This document shows, in pieces, positions 25,497-35,654 of a DNA stretch of 64,000 bases. Within the stretch, counting starts at the first letter, position 1; each line of letters begins with the position of its first letter. A model generated the notes under the pieces. It made no database searches, was not told the origin of the DNA, and saw nothing but the letters and a program-made list of their open reading frames with translations. This DNA is from Halioglobus sp. (GTDB lineage: Bacteria; Pseudomonadota; Gammaproteobacteria; Pseudomonadales; Halieaceae), in the NCBI GenBank assembly GCA_020443425.1, contig JAGRIE010000012.1:1-64000 (forward strand). The letters are read 5' to 3'. The translations under genes were made by a program, and so were the position numbers.

Positions 25497-27491
25497 CTAC
25501 TCGCCGGCGCCGCCGTCACACAGGGGCGGGTTGCGACACTGCGCGACCCGGTAGGCGAGCAGCACGTTGCCGGGCAGTTGCCCGAACATGGAGTAGCCCG
25601 ATTGCACATACAGCCAGCCGTCTGCGAGGACCTGGCCGCTGACGTCAATGGCGCCGCCGTGGCCTTCCACGCCATTGCTGGCGACAAACGGCTGTGCGGT
25701 CCGCGTCTGCCAGAGCACCTCGCCGGTGGCGATATCATAGGCCCGCACCTTGCCGTCGAGGCCGGCGCTGAAGGCGAGTTCGGGCGTCGCCGTAGCCGCG
25801 GCGGACAGTCCGTAGTAGAAAGAACACTTGTACAGTTCTGACAGTTCCGGCTTTTCCGACGAGCGCAGGTTTTCCAGCCCGATCAGTGGTTTATTCTTCT
25901 CCTCGATCTCACAGCCGCGCTCGACGGGCTGCTGCCACAGCAGTTCACCACTGCTCACATCCAGCGTGTACAGGCCGGGCCGCGGTGTGTAGCCCGGACG
26001 CTCACGCTCCGGGTCTGCCACCGGCACCACCAGGCGCTGTCCGGAGACCGCCATGCCCCAGTGGATGCCGCCATTGGTGGTGCCGAGGCTGACGCGATTG
26101 CGCCACAGCACCTCGCCCCCGGGAGAGCGTGTGTCAGGGTCGAGTGCAAAGACTTCACCGGATTTCTGCCCGGCCAGCAGCACGTCATTGCCATCCGCGT
26201 CCCGGGTGATGATAACGGACGCTCCGAAGTCGAAATCACCACCCGCATTCTCAGGGCAGTTGGCGCCGCCGTTGAGGCAGGCCGCGTTCCAGACATCGCC
26301 GACAGTCGCCTGGAAGCGCCAGGCCACTGCGCCGCTGTCCATGTCCAGCGCGATGATGGCGTCCGAGGTGTCGGTCGCCGGGTGGGTGAGGTTCTCACCG
26401 GTGCCGATATAGATGCGGTTGCGTTTGGCGTCCACCGCCGGTGTCGTCCACACCGAGGCGCCGGAGGGACCGTACTGATCCTGCCCGGCGCTGTTCTGCC
26501 CCTGCAGCGTGGCGTCTTCTGTGGCATGCCACTGCCAGAGCTGCTCACCGGTGCCGGCGTCCAGTGCGATCACGCCGCCGTGAGAGGTACAGCAGATATG
26601 GCTGGGGCTGCCGGCGGCCGCCACTTCAAATGAGGAGATCGGGACGAACAGCCGGTCGTCGTAATAGCTGATCGAGCCGGAGATGACGGAGGTGTTGAAC
26701 AGCCGCGCGGAGTGTTGCCAGACCACCTCGAGGCTTTGCGGGTCCATCGCAAACACGGTGGCGAGGGAGTCGGCGAATACCAGCAGTTTGCGGCCGTTGT
26801 TGAGCGTCGCCACGGTGATGGCCGAGCGGATACCGCTGAACACTTTGGTGTGCGCCCGTATACAGCCGCTGGTGCGATCCAGCGCATACAGCTGCCCGGT
26901 TTTGTCGCCGAAGTACAGGGTGTCGCCGACAATGGCCGGCTGCGAGCGCATATCGGTGACGCGCGGGAAGGCGAGGCTCCAGGCCAGCTCGAGGCTGCCG
27001 ACGTTACTGCGGTCGATGCCGGCGCGCTCGCTGCTGACAAAGCGCCGGTTGTCCGTGCCCAGCCCCCAGTCGCTGACATACTCCACCGCAGCGCCGCTAG
27101 CAGGTGCCGGGCACAGGTGTTGCTCCACCCACTCGCTGGCGTCCGGTGCACTGCCGGCCAGATAGGTGGCGATCAGGAAACGCTCCTGTTGCAGCAGGTT
27201 GGCCGCCATCGGTTGCATCTTGCCGAACTCCATCGCCACCAGGATGCTCTCTTTGGAAAACCCGGACAGGGCCTCCCGGGTCGGTGCGTGCATCGCGGGG
27301 TTGTCGTGGCAGCTCGCGCAGTGGCGGTCGAACAGGCGTTCACCGAGATACTCCAGCGGCAGCTTATCCGCGTGGCGGATGGCCAGCGCTTCCAGCGTCT
27401 TCTGGGGCGAGTCCATCAGCAGCAAGCTGCCGCCAGCGACCAGCACGAGTGCGAGCAGCGCCAGCAGTAACCGTGCGATACACTTTCCCAT
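25497..27491 (-). CDS. Quinoprotein with N-terminal cytochrome c domain
   Basis: Periplasmic or membrane-anchored dehydrogenase-like protein of 664 residues. An uncleaved or cleavable hydrophobic N-terminus (residues 5-26) is followed by a cytochrome c domain with CASCH at 58-62 and Met-rich axial candidates (KMQPMAANLL), then a PQQ-type beta-propeller from about 140 to the end. Propeller blades are marked by repeated GDTLYFGDKTGQLYALD, GGVIALDAGTGEQLWQW and VRAYDIATGEVLWQT motifs. The layout recalls polyvinyl-alcohol or other PQQ alcohol dehydrogenases, but the haem is N-terminal. Substrate unknown. The gene starts 3 bp after the P450 stop, so the product may act on the P450's hydroxylated product. 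Confidence 0.83.
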   Translation of the reverse strand: MGKCIARLLLALLALVLVAGGSLLLMDSPQKTLEALAIRHADKLPLEYLGERLFDRHCASCHDNPAMHAPTREALSGFSKESILVAMEFGKMQPMAANLLQQERFLIATYLAGSAPDASEWVEQHLCPAPASGAAVEYVSDWGLGTDNRRFVSSERAGIDRSNVGSLELAWSLAFPRVTDMRSQPAIVGDTLYFGDKTGQLYALDRTSGCIRAHTKVFSGIRSAITVATLNNGRKLLVFADSLATVFAMDPQSLEVVWQHSARLFNTSVISGSISYYDDRLFVPISSFEVAAAGSPSHICCTSHGGVIALDAGTGEQLWQWHATEDATLQGQNSAGQDQYGPSGASVWTTPAVDAKRNRIYIGTGENLTHPATDTSDAIIALDMDSGAVAWRFQATVGDVWNAACLNGGANCPENAGGDFDFGASVIITRDADGNDVLLAGQKSGEVFALDPDTRSPGGEVLWRNRVSLGTTNGGIHWGMAVSGQRLVVPVADPERERPGYTPRPGLYTLDVSSGELLWQQPVERGCEIEEKNKPLIGLENLRSSEKPELSELYKCSFYYGLSAAATATPELAFSAGLDGKVRAYDIATGEVLWQTRTAQPFVASNGVEGHGGAIDVSGQVLADGWLYVQSGYSMFGQLPGNVLLAYRVAQCRNPPLCDGGAGE

Positions 27492-27494
27492 GGC

Positions 27495-28742
27495 TCAGCG
27501 GCAGTTCGTTTTCAGCAGCAGTCGCTTGAAGACGACGGCGTTGTGATCCGTTTCGTCGCGCTCGGGCTCCTCGGCCAGTTCTACATTGGGGAAGCGCTTG
27601 AACAGCTCGGTCATGCTCAGGTAGAGCTGGCGCTTGGCCAGGGCCGCGCCGATGCAGAATCGCGGGCCGTAGCCGAAGGTCGCGTCGGGATCGAACACGC
27701 GCTCGACATCGAAGACCTCAGGGTTGTCATAGTAGTCGGGATCATGGTCCTTCAGGTGCGGCATCATCAGCACCATCACGCCCTTGCGCAGTTGCTGTCC
27801 CATGAACTCCATGTCGCGCGGGGCGTAGCGCGCAAACCCCATCTTCGATGAAATCCCCCAGCGGCTGATTTCGCTGAAGGCATTGGAAAAGCTGTCCGGT
27901 GTCGCGAGTGCCTTGGCGATCTGGCTCCTGTCATTTTTCAACAGCGCGTACACCGACCACTGCTGGGCGACCAGTGTGGTGTCCGCTCCCGCCCCGATCA
28001 GCGCCAGGATCAGGGTGATGATATCGCCCTCCTCGAAACCCTCATTCTCGGCTTCGATACGCAGCAGGGTGCTGAGGAAATCGTCCTGTTGCGGCGCCCG
28101 GCGGCGCTCGGCGATGACCCTTTTCAGGATATCGATGGCGCGGTTGCTGTCCTGCCTGGCGCTCTCGCGCTGCTCCTCGGAGATGGTCGGGTTCCAGGTC
28201 TCGGTGAAGGTTGTTATCACCTGCTTGATCTCCGGCCAGTACTTTTCCGGTATGCCGACCATGCGGGTGATGGAGATGAAGGGGATATGGAATGCAATTT
28301 TTTCGCGGTAGTCGAAGACGTCCGGCGTGCCCAGCTCGTCGAACAGTTTCTTGACCTCGGGTTCAATCCGGGCCTGGATCTTGTCGACGACATTGCGTGA
28401 GAAGGCCGGTGCTGTGACGCGCCGGACCAGGCGGTGATGGTCGTGGTCAGCCAGCAGGCTGTGGCCGATCATGGCGCGTTCGAAGTTGCTCCACTGCTCC
28501 TCGGGGGGGCGCTCGGGGGCAAATTCCCAGTCGTAGAAATCCGAGGACAGCGGCTCCGTTTTCCAGCACGCCATGATGTCGTCCATGCGCGTCATGATCC
28601 AGGCCTGCCAGGGCTCGTACCATACCAGTCGACCACGCTGCGCCAGCGCCAGGCACTGCGGCACCGGGTTCTCCATATAGCTTCTGGAATTGGGGTTGTA
28701 TATGTCCTCAATCGGGGGAAGGTGTTGTGCGGGCTCTGACAT
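27495..28742 (-). CDS. Cytochrome P450
   Basis: Soluble bacterial haem-thiolate monooxygenase of 415 residues. The haem loop FGYGPRFCIGAALAKRQ has the thiolate Cys363; the I-helix oxygen-activation motif is LIGAGADTTLVA near 250; a possible K-helix ExxR is EISRWG near 295. No membrane anchor. Ferredoxin and ferredoxin reductase partners are not encoded nearby. First gene of an operon with the quinoprotein (3 bp after) and the glycosylase-like gene; two direct repeats and an AT-rich stretch lie 87-106 bp upstream. Reaction: hydroxylation of an unknown, probably hydrophobic, substrate. CYP family cannot be assigned without a search. Confidence 0.92.
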   Translation of the reverse strand: MSEPAQHLPPIEDIYNPNSRSYMENPVPQCLALAQRGRLVWYEPWQAWIMTRMDDIMACWKTEPLSSDFYDWEFAPERPPEEQWSNFERAMIGHSLLADHDHHRLVRRVTAPAFSRNVVDKIQARIEPEVKKLFDELGTPDVFDYREKIAFHIPFISITRMVGIPEKYWPEIKQVITTFTETWNPTISEEQRESARQDSNRAIDILKRVIAERRRAPQQDDFLSTLLRIEAENEGFEEGDIITLILALIGAGADTTLVAQQWSVYALLKNDRSQIAKALATPDSFSNAFSEISRWGISSKMGFARYAPRDMEFMGQQLRKGVMVLMMPHLKDHDPDYYDNPEVFDVERVFDPDATFGYGPRFCIGAALAKRQLYLSMTELFKRFPNVELAEEPERDETDHNAVVFKRLLLKTNCR

Positions 28743-28828
28743 TGCATTCTCCTGGGTGCAGGCGCTGTGCCTGACGCGCCGTTATCGCTGTTCTGCTGGC
28801 ACAGTATGGTAGCAATTTTTCATAAAAA

Positions 28829-28848
28829 GTATACATTTGTATACATTT
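28829..28848 (-). promoter_or_regulatory. Tandem 10-bp repeats, likely operator of the P450 operon
   Basis: Two identical adjacent copies of GTATACATTT, one helical turn each. Each contains the palindrome GTATAC, and the pair reads GTATAC-N4-GTATAC, like a TetR- or GntR-type operator. The minus strand also offers TATACT here as a possible -10. The region is notably AT-rich against the GC-rich neighbourhood. Confidence 0.5.
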
Positions 28849-28855
28849 AACCGTT

Positions 28856-30370
28856 TCAGCCGTATTCGGGCTGCCCGCCGCCGGCAGTGACGGGGAGGCG
28901 GTCAGTGGCAGCCACCAGCCCGTGAATGCGCGCGCTGATATCCGCTGCCACCTGGTCCCACGAAAAGCGCCACAGCCAGTTGCCCGCCAGCGTGCCCGGC
29001 GTGTTCATGCGGTGCTCGCCGTCCAGGCCGAGGAAATCCTGCCAGGGCACGATGGCGGTATTGGCGCGGGAGGCCATGGCCTGGTGAATCAGCATCCAGG
29101 GCATTGCCTCGCTCGGGTTATCGAAACACTGGTAGACCCGCTCCTGCAGGCCCGCATCCAGCTTCTCGAACCAGCCCAGCGTAGTATCGTTATCGTGGGT
29201 GCCGGTGTAGACAATATCGCCAGCTGCGTGCCGGTGGGGGAGGTAGGGATTGTCGGGATGGCCATCGAATGCAAACTGCAGTATCAGCATGCCGGGCAGG
29301 TCGAATTCGTGGCGCAGGGCCTCCACCTCGGGGCCGATGATGCCGAGGTTTTCCGCCACCAGGCACAGTTCGGGATACTGTTCACGCACCGCCTGAAGCA
29401 GTGCGCGGCCGGGCGCTGCCACCCATTTGCCCTCGCGCGCGGAAGTGGCGCCCGCGGGGATCTCCCAGTAGGCCTGCAGGCCGCGAAAATGGTCGATGCG
29501 CGCGATATCGAACTGCCGCGCCGCAGAGGCAAAGCGCTGCAGCCACCAGTCAAACCCCGTGCGTTCCATCAGTGCCCAGTTGTACTGCGGGTTGCCCCAC
29601 AGCTGGCCGTCTTCGCTGAAGTAGTCCGGCGGTACGCCCGTCACCGTGACCGGGTGACCGTCACTGTCCAGGTTGAACAGCGACTGGTGGGCCCACACAT
29701 CGGCGCTCTCGAGGTGGACGTAAATCGGTATATCGCCAAACAGCAGGATGCCGCGTTGGTGGGCGTAGTGGCGCAGCTCATGCCACTGGCAGTGAAAGAC
29801 GAATTGGCGAAACCGCAGCGCGGCCAACTGCGCTTCCAACTCGTGGGCGCGGGCATCGCAGGCTCCGGCCTCGCAGCGGTTCAGCCCCGCCGGCCAATTG
29901 GTCCAGGGGGTGCGGTCGAGGTCGTCGCGAAACGCCTGGAAGCGCACATAGTCCTCAAGCCAGTAGGCTGTCTCCTCCAGAAACCGCGCGTACCGGGCCG
30001 CTGTGTCACTGGTGCCGTGCAACTGACCGAAGAACGCCCCGCTTGCCAGGTCCAGTGCCCGCCGCTTGGCCTCCGGCGAAGCCTGGCCGGCATCCACCTC
30101 GCGCTGTGACAGCCAGTTCTTCTGCGCCAGCCACTGCAGGTCGATCAGGTCGGGATTGCCCGCGTGCACGGAAATCAGCTGGTAGGGGCAGCGATCGGGA
30201 TGGGTCGGCCCCAGTGGCAGGAACTGCCATATCTGCAGGCCGGCGTCCGCGATCAGGTCGATGAAGCGCCGCGCTTCGGCGCCCAGGCATCCACTGTACG
30301 CCGGACCGGGCAGGCTGCTGGGGTGCAGCAGTACCCCGGCCCGGCGGTGTGCCATGAGCGGGTTACTCAC
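28856..30370 (-). CDS. malQ: 4-alpha-glucanotransferase (amylomaltase)
   Basis: GH77 enzyme that disproportionates malto-oligosaccharides, here for glycogen turnover. At 504 residues it is the short, Thermus-like form, and the catalytic residues fall at the same numbers as in that enzyme: nucleophile Asp293 (ARIDHFRG), acid/base Glu340 (VAENLG) and Asp395 (THDNDTT). The start RRAGVLLHPSSLPGP is typical. GTG start; the first bases overlap the stop of the GH57 gene by 4 bp (GTGA), so it is coupled to it and to glgC. No secretion signal. Confidence 0.95.
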   Translation of the reverse strand: MSNPLMAHRRAGVLLHPSSLPGPAYSGCLGAEARRFIDLIADAGLQIWQFLPLGPTHPDRCPYQLISVHAGNPDLIDLQWLAQKNWLSQREVDAGQASPEAKRRALDLASGAFFGQLHGTSDTAARYARFLEETAYWLEDYVRFQAFRDDLDRTPWTNWPAGLNRCEAGACDARAHELEAQLAALRFRQFVFHCQWHELRHYAHQRGILLFGDIPIYVHLESADVWAHQSLFNLDSDGHPVTVTGVPPDYFSEDGQLWGNPQYNWALMERTGFDWWLQRFASAARQFDIARIDHFRGLQAYWEIPAGATSAREGKWVAAPGRALLQAVREQYPELCLVAENLGIIGPEVEALRHEFDLPGMLILQFAFDGHPDNPYLPHRHAAGDIVYTGTHDNDTTLGWFEKLDAGLQERVYQCFDNPSEAMPWMLIHQAMASRANTAIVPWQDFLGLDGEHRMNTPGTLAGNWLWRFSWDQVAADISARIHGLVAATDRLPVTAGGGQPEYG

Positions 30371-32070
30371 TGCGCATCGCCGGATTGGTTGTGATGGCGC
30401 ATGACGCCGCCGTGACTGGGGTTGCCGCCACCGCGGGAGATGACATCAGAGAGATACGCCGGCGCCTCTACATTGAGCAACAGGTACAGGTTGGCCAGGT
30501 GCATGCGGTAGAGCTGATCGAACTGTGCGACGGTGGCGCCGGGATTGTAATTCCCGAACCACCAGAACCAGTCTGACCCCTCACAGATCGCCAGTTGCTT
30601 CTCCGCCGCTTCAATCTGTGCGCTGGACAGGTTGCCGGCGGCGAGCTGTTCATCGAAGGTGTTCTTGGCCTCCACCAGCAGTTCCCATGCGCGGTTCTTG
30701 TCGGGGTCGCCGATCCAGGTTGAAAACGTCCCGTAGACCCAGCTGCCGGCCACCAGCCTCTCTTCATGCGCCGCTTGTGGTGATTTCTCGTCCAGGAATT
30801 GTGTCATCGTCGACAGGCGCAGCAGCGGGTGTTCGTTCAGGCGGGTATAGAGCTCGCGCAGGAAGTGGTAGCCGTTTTCAGGGTAGTACTCCCAGGCGTT
30901 TTCACCGTCCAGGATAATGGTGATCAGGCAGTCGTCGCGATCCGGGCAGACATTGGCGATGTTCTCCAGGTGTCCAACCAGGTTGGCGACGGCATCCTCC
31001 GCGTGCCAGTTGGAGTAGGTGAAGCCGATCAGGTCGGACAGCCCGTCATCGCGGAAAACGCAGTCGATGCCGGCTGCGCCGAAGCGGTAGACGCGGTGGC
31101 TGCAGGATGTGCTGTGTGCGCCGTGGCTGTTGTGCAGCACATTGCCACCGCTCGCCAGCCAGCGGAAGCCGCTGTCGGCAAACAGCTCCAGCGCCTGCTG
31201 GCTGACGCCGCCCTCGGAGGGCCACAGGCCCGCAGGCCTCGTACCAAAGACCCGCTCAAAGGTCTGCAGCCCCTGCTTGATATGCCACTGTGACCTGGCC
31301 GTGCCGCCGGGGTAGCAGGTGGTGATGGGCAGGTGGGCATCCGGCATGGCTTCCCGCGCGGATTGCATATCCAGCAGCAGGGGGATGATCGGGTGCGCGT
31401 AGGGGCTCATGCTCAGTTCCACCTGCCCGCGCTCGGCCAGTGCCTTGTAGCGCGGCACCAGCGATTGCATCAGCTCAAGAATGATCTGCAGCAGTTCGCG
31501 GCGATCGTGCAGGCTGAAGTTGGTGGCTTTGTGCTGCAGCGCGGCGATACGGGGGTCGCTGCGCTGTACCGATTCCGCCATCCAGCTGAGGTGGTACCAC
31601 ACCAGCAGGTCTGCGAGGAACTGGTTGGAGGCGTAGATGAGGCTCGGCTCGTGCTCTTCATACCAGTCCGCCATCGTGGCGAGGTGCCGGTACGGCTCGA
31701 AGCGGTTGATCATATTGTCGCGGTTCGCGCGCAGGCAGTCCCGCACCAGCCGCAGGCGCGCCTGCGGGTTACCGGGGAGCGCGGGCTCGGCCAGCGCGGC
31801 CAGTACCGGATCGTGTATCGCGCCCTGGCCATTGAGGTAAGCGGCGACCTGCGCCGTGTAGTCCTCCAGCTGCTCCAGCAGTATGGGGGCGAAATTCACC
31901 ACTGCGCGCGCCCCGGGCACCGCCTCGAGGTGGGCCGCCATGTCGACGTAATCCTTGATCGCATGGAGATAGGTCCACGGCAGGTGCACAGCCCCGGTGC
32001 GCAAATCCCGGTATTCCGGTTGATGCATATGCCACATCAGCACCACGCTCATGGGTTGTCTATCGGACAT
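30367..32070 (-). CDS. Glycoside hydrolase family 57 protein
   Basis: Cytosolic GH57 alpha-glucan-active enzyme of 567 residues with an N-terminal (beta/alpha)7 barrel. Conserved GH57 motif 1 is seen as [11 protein letters not shown] (near 12); the probable nucleophile Glu is in [11 protein letters not shown] (near 285); an acidic pair in FRDDGLSDL (near 345) is the likely acid/base region; and WFWWFG near 520 marks the C-terminal domain. Members include alpha-amylases, 4-alpha-glucanotransferases and branching enzymes; which activity applies cannot be told. Start overlaps the glgC stop by 11 bp and the stop overlaps malQ by 4 bp. Its place in the glg cluster suggests glycogen trimming or remodelling. 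Confidence 0.88.
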   Translation of the reverse strand: MSDRQPMSVVLMWHMHQPEYRDLRTGAVHLPWTYLHAIKDYVDMAAHLEAVPGARAVVNFAPILLEQLEDYTAQVAAYLNGQGAIHDPVLAALAEPALPGNPQARLRLVRDCLRANRDNMINRFEPYRHLATMADWYEEHEPSLIYASNQFLADLLVWYHLSWMAESVQRSDPRIAALQHKATNFSLHDRRELLQIILELMQSLVPRYKALAERGQVELSMSPYAHPIIPLLLDMQSAREAMPDAHLPITTCYPGGTARSQWHIKQGLQTFERVFGTRPAGLWPSEGGVSQQALELFADSGFRWLASGGNVLHNSHGAHSTSCSHRVYRFGAAGIDCVFRDDGLSDLIGFTYSNWHAEDAVANLVGHLENIANVCPDRDDCLITIILDGENAWEYYPENGYHFLRELYTRLNEHPLLRLSTMTQFLDEKSPQAAHEERLVAGSWVYGTFSTWIGDPDKNRAWELLVEAKNTFDEQLAAGNLSSAQIEAAEKQLAICEGSDWFWWFGNYNPGATVAQFDQLYRMHLANLYLLLNVEAPAYLSDVISRGGGNPSHGGVMRHHNQSGDAQ

Positions 32071-33328
32071 AGTGCAGCCTCTGGCCCAGCATCTCGGGAG
32101 TCACCAGCACCACGCCGCCGCTGGTGACATGGAAGCGGGCCGCGTCGTCTTTCGCGTCGACCCCGATACTGGTGTTGGGTGGAATCCTGCAGCCCTTGTC
32201 GATAATGGCCTTCCTGATCAGGCAGTGGCGGCCGACATCGACCTGCGGGAACAGGACCGAATCCTCCACCCGGGAGTAGGAGTGCAGGTTTACATTGCTG
32301 AAAAGCAGCGAGTGGCGCAGCGAGGAACCCGATACGATGCAGCCGCCCGCCACCATCGAGTCCACAGCGGTGCCGCGCCGACCGTCGTCGTCGAATACGA
32401 ATTTGGCTGGGGGCACCTGGTCCTGGTACGTCCAGATGGGCCAGTCGCGGTCGTACAGGTTGAGCTCCGGGCTGACGCCGATCAGCTCCAGATTGGCCGC
32501 CCAGAACGCATCCACCGTGCCGACGTCGCGCCAGTAAGCGGGTCGACCGCCGGGATCGGTGCGAAACGGAAAGGCCGTCACATGCCGTCGGTGGATGACA
32601 TCGGGAATGATATCGCCGCCGAAATCGCGGCTGGAGCCCGGTGTGTCGGCGTCGCGCAACAGCTCCTCAATCAGCACCTCGGTGCGAAAGACATAGATGC
32701 CCATGGATGCCAGCGCGCGGTCGCTGCCCGGCGACACCGGTGTGGGATGCTGCGGTTTCTCGGCAAACGCAACGATGCGCTGCTGGTCGTCAGCGGCCAT
32801 TACGCCGAATGCCTGCGCGTCCTGCAGCGGCACTTCCATGCAGCCCACAGTGATGTCGGCGCCGGCCTCCACATGCGCGGCGAGCATGGTGCCGTAGTCC
32901 ATCTTGTAGATATGGTCGCCGGCCAGGATCAGGGTGAACTCGGGATTGTGCGTGCGGATGATGTCGATATTCTGGTACACGGCGTCCGCCGTGCCGGCGT
33001 ACCAGGAGGTCTCCATCCGCTGCTGCGCCGGCAGCAGTTCGATGAACTCACCCAGTTCACCGCGCATGAAACCCCAGCCCCGCTGGATATGCTGGATCAG
33101 GCTGTGCGCCTTGTACTGGGTGACAATCCCCACCTTGCGGATGCCGGAATTGACGCAGTTGGACAGGGGGAAATCGATAATCCGGAATTTGCCGCCAAAC
33201 GGGACCGCCGGTTTGGCGCGCCACTGCGTCAGCTGGTGCAATCGTGATCCGCGTCCACCAGCCAATACCAGCGCCATGGTATCGCGGGTCAGGCGGCTGA
33301 CATATCGGGCAGAATCCGGCTCGCTCAT
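32060..33328 (-). CDS. glgC: Glucose-1-phosphate adenylyltransferase
   Basis: Makes ADP-glucose from glucose-1-phosphate and ATP, the committed step in bacterial glycogen synthesis. The 422 residues include the nucleotide loop [15 protein letters not shown] (near 18), the allosteric/substrate segment [31 protein letters not shown], the [13 protein letters not shown] motif and a C-terminal left-handed beta-helix (from about 300). Activator binding by fructose-1,6-bisphosphate is expected from this family's Lys-rich N-terminus but not proven. First gene of the glgC-GH57-malQ operon, divergent from glgBAP over a 133-bp region. Confidence 0.96.
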   Translation of the reverse strand: MSEPDSARYVSRLTRDTMALVLAGGRGSRLHQLTQWRAKPAVPFGGKFRIIDFPLSNCVNSGIRKVGIVTQYKAHSLIQHIQRGWGFMRGELGEFIELLPAQQRMETSWYAGTADAVYQNIDIIRTHNPEFTLILAGDHIYKMDYGTMLAAHVEAGADITVGCMEVPLQDAQAFGVMAADDQQRIVAFAEKPQHPTPVSPGSDRALASMGIYVFRTEVLIEELLRDADTPGSSRDFGGDIIPDVIHRRHVTAFPFRTDPGGRPAYWRDVGTVDAFWAANLELIGVSPELNLYDRDWPIWTYQDQVPPAKFVFDDDGRRGTAVDSMVAGGCIVSGSSLRHSLLFSNVNLHSYSRVEDSVLFPQVDVGRHCLIRKAIIDKGCRIPPNTSIGVDAKDDAARFHVTSGGVVLVTPEMLGQRLHYVR

Positions 33329-33461
33329 AAGGGAATCATTGAACTGCTAGCTGGTTAGCGTAGTCTAAATTGATTACCATCACTTTACACTGTCCTATTG
33401 TGGACTACAGGCGCAAAATAGTCCTGCATTTGTAGTTGACCCAAATCAGTAAAAGAACGCA
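33329..33461. promoter_or_regulatory. Divergent glgC / glgB control region
   Basis: 133 bp between two divergent starts, clearly richer in A and T than the flanks. It must hold promoters for both glycogen operons. A TTTACA (33384-33389) and several A/T hexamers are seen, but no -35/-10 pair with correct spacing that I trust. No CRP-type palindrome is visible. Confidence 0.4.
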
Positions 33462-35654
33462 ATGAATCCCAGTTCGATGACAAGCGAGGTGCGACAGGAC
33501 ATCCGGCGTCTGCTGGCGGGGCAGCATCACGACCCGTTTGAGGTGCTGGGATGCCACCAGGCGGGGAAGCGCTGGCTGGTCCGCGCGCTGTTGCCGCTGG
33601 CGGATGAGGCAGAGATCGTCATCGACGGTGCGGGGCGGCCGATGGAGCGCGTGTCGGGTACCGGTTTATTCACCTGCAGTGTGGCGCAGGCCAGCAGGCC
33701 GGAGTACCAGCTGCGCTGGCGGGTGGGTCGGGGCCACTGGCGCCAGTCGCCGGACCCGTACTGCTTTGGTCCCACCGTGGGCGATCTCGACCTGCACCTG
33801 TTCGGCCAGGGTAAACACCAGCATATCTACCGGATACTGGGCGCGCACTGCTGCGAGCACGAGGGGGTTGCAGGCGTGCGTTTCGCCACCTGGGCACCGA
33901 ACGCGCAGCGCGTCAGCGTGGTCGGTGATTTCAACCAGTGGCACGGCCTCAGCCACCCCATGCGCAGCCGCGGCCCCAGCGGTGTCTGGGAGCTGTTCAT
34001 TCCCGGGCTGGAGGCAGGGGAGAAGTACAAGTTCGAGGTGAGCGATGCCGGCGGTCGCCTGCAGCTGAAAACCGACCCCTACGGCAACCGGTTTGAGATG
34101 CGCCCGGCAACCGCCGCCGTGGTGTGCGCCCCCACCCGGTTCCCGTGGACTGACGGCGAGTGGCTGGGTCGGCGCGCCGACTGGGACTGGCAGCACCGAC
34201 CGATCTCTATCTATGAGTTTCACCCGGGCTCGTGGCGCCGGGGTCCGTCGGGTGATTTCCTGAATTTCCGCGAGATGGCAGTGCAGCTGGCTGACTACAT
34301 CGTGCCGCTGGGCTTTACCCATGTTGAATTGCTGCCGGTGACGGAACACCCGCTGGACGATTCCTGGGGCTACCAGACCACCGGTTATTTTGCACCCTCG
34401 CAGCGGTTCGGCAGCCCCGATGATTTCCGCTTTTTTGTGAACCATATGCACGCGCACGGTATCGGTGTCATCCTCGACTGGGTGCCGGCGCATTTCCCCA
34501 GGGACGATCACGCGCTGGCCCGGTTCGATGGCACAGCCCTGTACGAGCACGCCGACCCGCGCAAGGGCGAACACTCCGATTGGGGCACGCTGATTTTCAA
34601 TTACGGCCGCAATGAGGTGCGGAATTTCCTGCTGGCCAGCGCCAACTACTGGCTGGAGGAGTTTCACCTGGACGGCCTGCGCGTGGACGCGGTGGCCTCC
34701 ATGCTGTACCTGGATTACTCCCGCGAAGAGGGCGAGTGGGAGCCAAACTGCCACGGTGGCAGGGAGAACCTCGAGGCCATCGATTTCCTGCGCGAGCTGA
34801 ACACCCTGGCCCTGGGCCGTCACCCGGGGTCATTGATGATTGCCGAGGAGTCGACCGCCTGGCCCCAGGTCACCCGGCCCACCTGGGTTGGCGGGCTGGG
34901 GTTTTCCATCAAGTGGAATATGGGCTGGATGCACGATACGCTCAACTACTTTTCCCAGGACCCGATCTACAGGCAGTACCACCACGACCAGCTTACATTC
35001 GGCCTGATGTACGCCTTCTCCGAAAATTTCCTGCTGCCGTTCTCACACGACGAGGTGGTGCACGGCAAGAAATCACTGCTGGCCAAGATGCCCGGTGACC
35101 AGTGGCAGCAGTTTGCCAACCTGCGTCTGCTGCTCGCCTATATGTTCACCTACCCCGGTGCCAAGCTGCTGTTTATGGGGTGCGAGTTGGCGGAACCGGG
35201 CGAATGGCGTCATCACGGCCAGTTGAGCTGGGATTTGCTGCAGCAGCCCCACCACGGCGGCATACACCAGCTGGTGGCGGACCTGAACCGCCTGTACTGC
35301 AACGAGCCCAGCCTGTACCGCCACGGCTTTGACAGCGGCGGCTTTGAATGGATCGACTGCCATGATTCTACGCAGTCCGTGCTCAGTTATATTCGCCGGG
35401 ATGGGGAGGACTTCAGTGTGGTGGTATTGAACTTTACCCCGGTTGCCCGCACGGACTACCGTATCGGGGTGCCGCGCGCCGGGCGGTATACCGAGGTGTT
35501 CAACTCGGATTCGCGGTTCTATGGCGGCAGCGATGTCGGCAACCCGCTGGCAGTGGCCAGCGAGCCGCGCGTCTGGATGGGCCGCAGTGACTCACTGGTG
35601 CTGACACTGCCGCCGCTGGGGGCGCTGGTGCTGCGCTGGATGGAGGACGTTTGA
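33462..35654 (+). CDS. glgB: 1,4-alpha-glucan branching enzyme
   Basis: GH13 enzyme that makes alpha-1,6 branches in glycogen. The 730 residues match the long proteobacterial form: an N1 domain (about 1-110), CBM48 ([20 protein letters not shown], near 145), the catalytic barrel with DWVPAHF, nucleophile Asp409 ([10 protein letters not shown]), acid/base Glu462 ([10 protein letters not shown]; the 53-residue spacing equals that of E. coli D405/E458), [15 protein letters not shown], and a C-terminal beta domain. Starts at an ATG in a region with weak Shine-Dalgarno. First gene of glgB-glgA-glgP; its stop overlaps the glgA TTG by 4 bp. Confidence 0.97.
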   Translation: MNPSSMTSEVRQDIRRLLAGQHHDPFEVLGCHQAGKRWLVRALLPLADEAEIVIDGAGRPMERVSGTGLFTCSVAQASRPEYQLRWRVGRGHWRQSPDPYCFGPTVGDLDLHLFGQGKHQHIYRILGAHCCEHEGVAGVRFATWAPNAQRVSVVGDFNQWHGLSHPMRSRGPSGVWELFIPGLEAGEKYKFEVSDAGGRLQLKTDPYGNRFEMRPATAAVVCAPTRFPWTDGEWLGRRADWDWQHRPISIYEFHPGSWRRGPSGDFLNFREMAVQLADYIVPLGFTHVELLPVTEHPLDDSWGYQTTGYFAPSQRFGSPDDFRFFVNHMHAHGIGVILDWVPAHFPRDDHALARFDGTALYEHADPRKGEHSDWGTLIFNYGRNEVRNFLLASANYWLEEFHLDGLRVDAVASMLYLDYSREEGEWEPNCHGGRENLEAIDFLRELNTLALGRHPGSLMIAEESTAWPQVTRPTWVGGLGFSIKWNMGWMHDTLNYFSQDPIYRQYHHDQLTFGLMYAFSENFLLPFSHDEVVHGKKSLLAKMPGDQWQQFANLRLLLAYMFTYPGAKLLFMGCELAEPGEWRHHGQLSWDLLQQPHHGGIHQLVADLNRLYCNEPSLYRHGFDSGGFEWIDCHDSTQSVLSYIRRDGEDFSVVVLNFTPVARTDYRIGVPRAGRYTEVFNSDSRFYGGSDVGNPLAVASEPRVWMGRSDSLVLTLPPLGALVLRWMEDV

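Noticed and set aside
33461-33462. CRP site controlling glycogen genes in 33329-33461
   Set aside because: No TGTGA-N6-TCACA-like sequence is present in this region.
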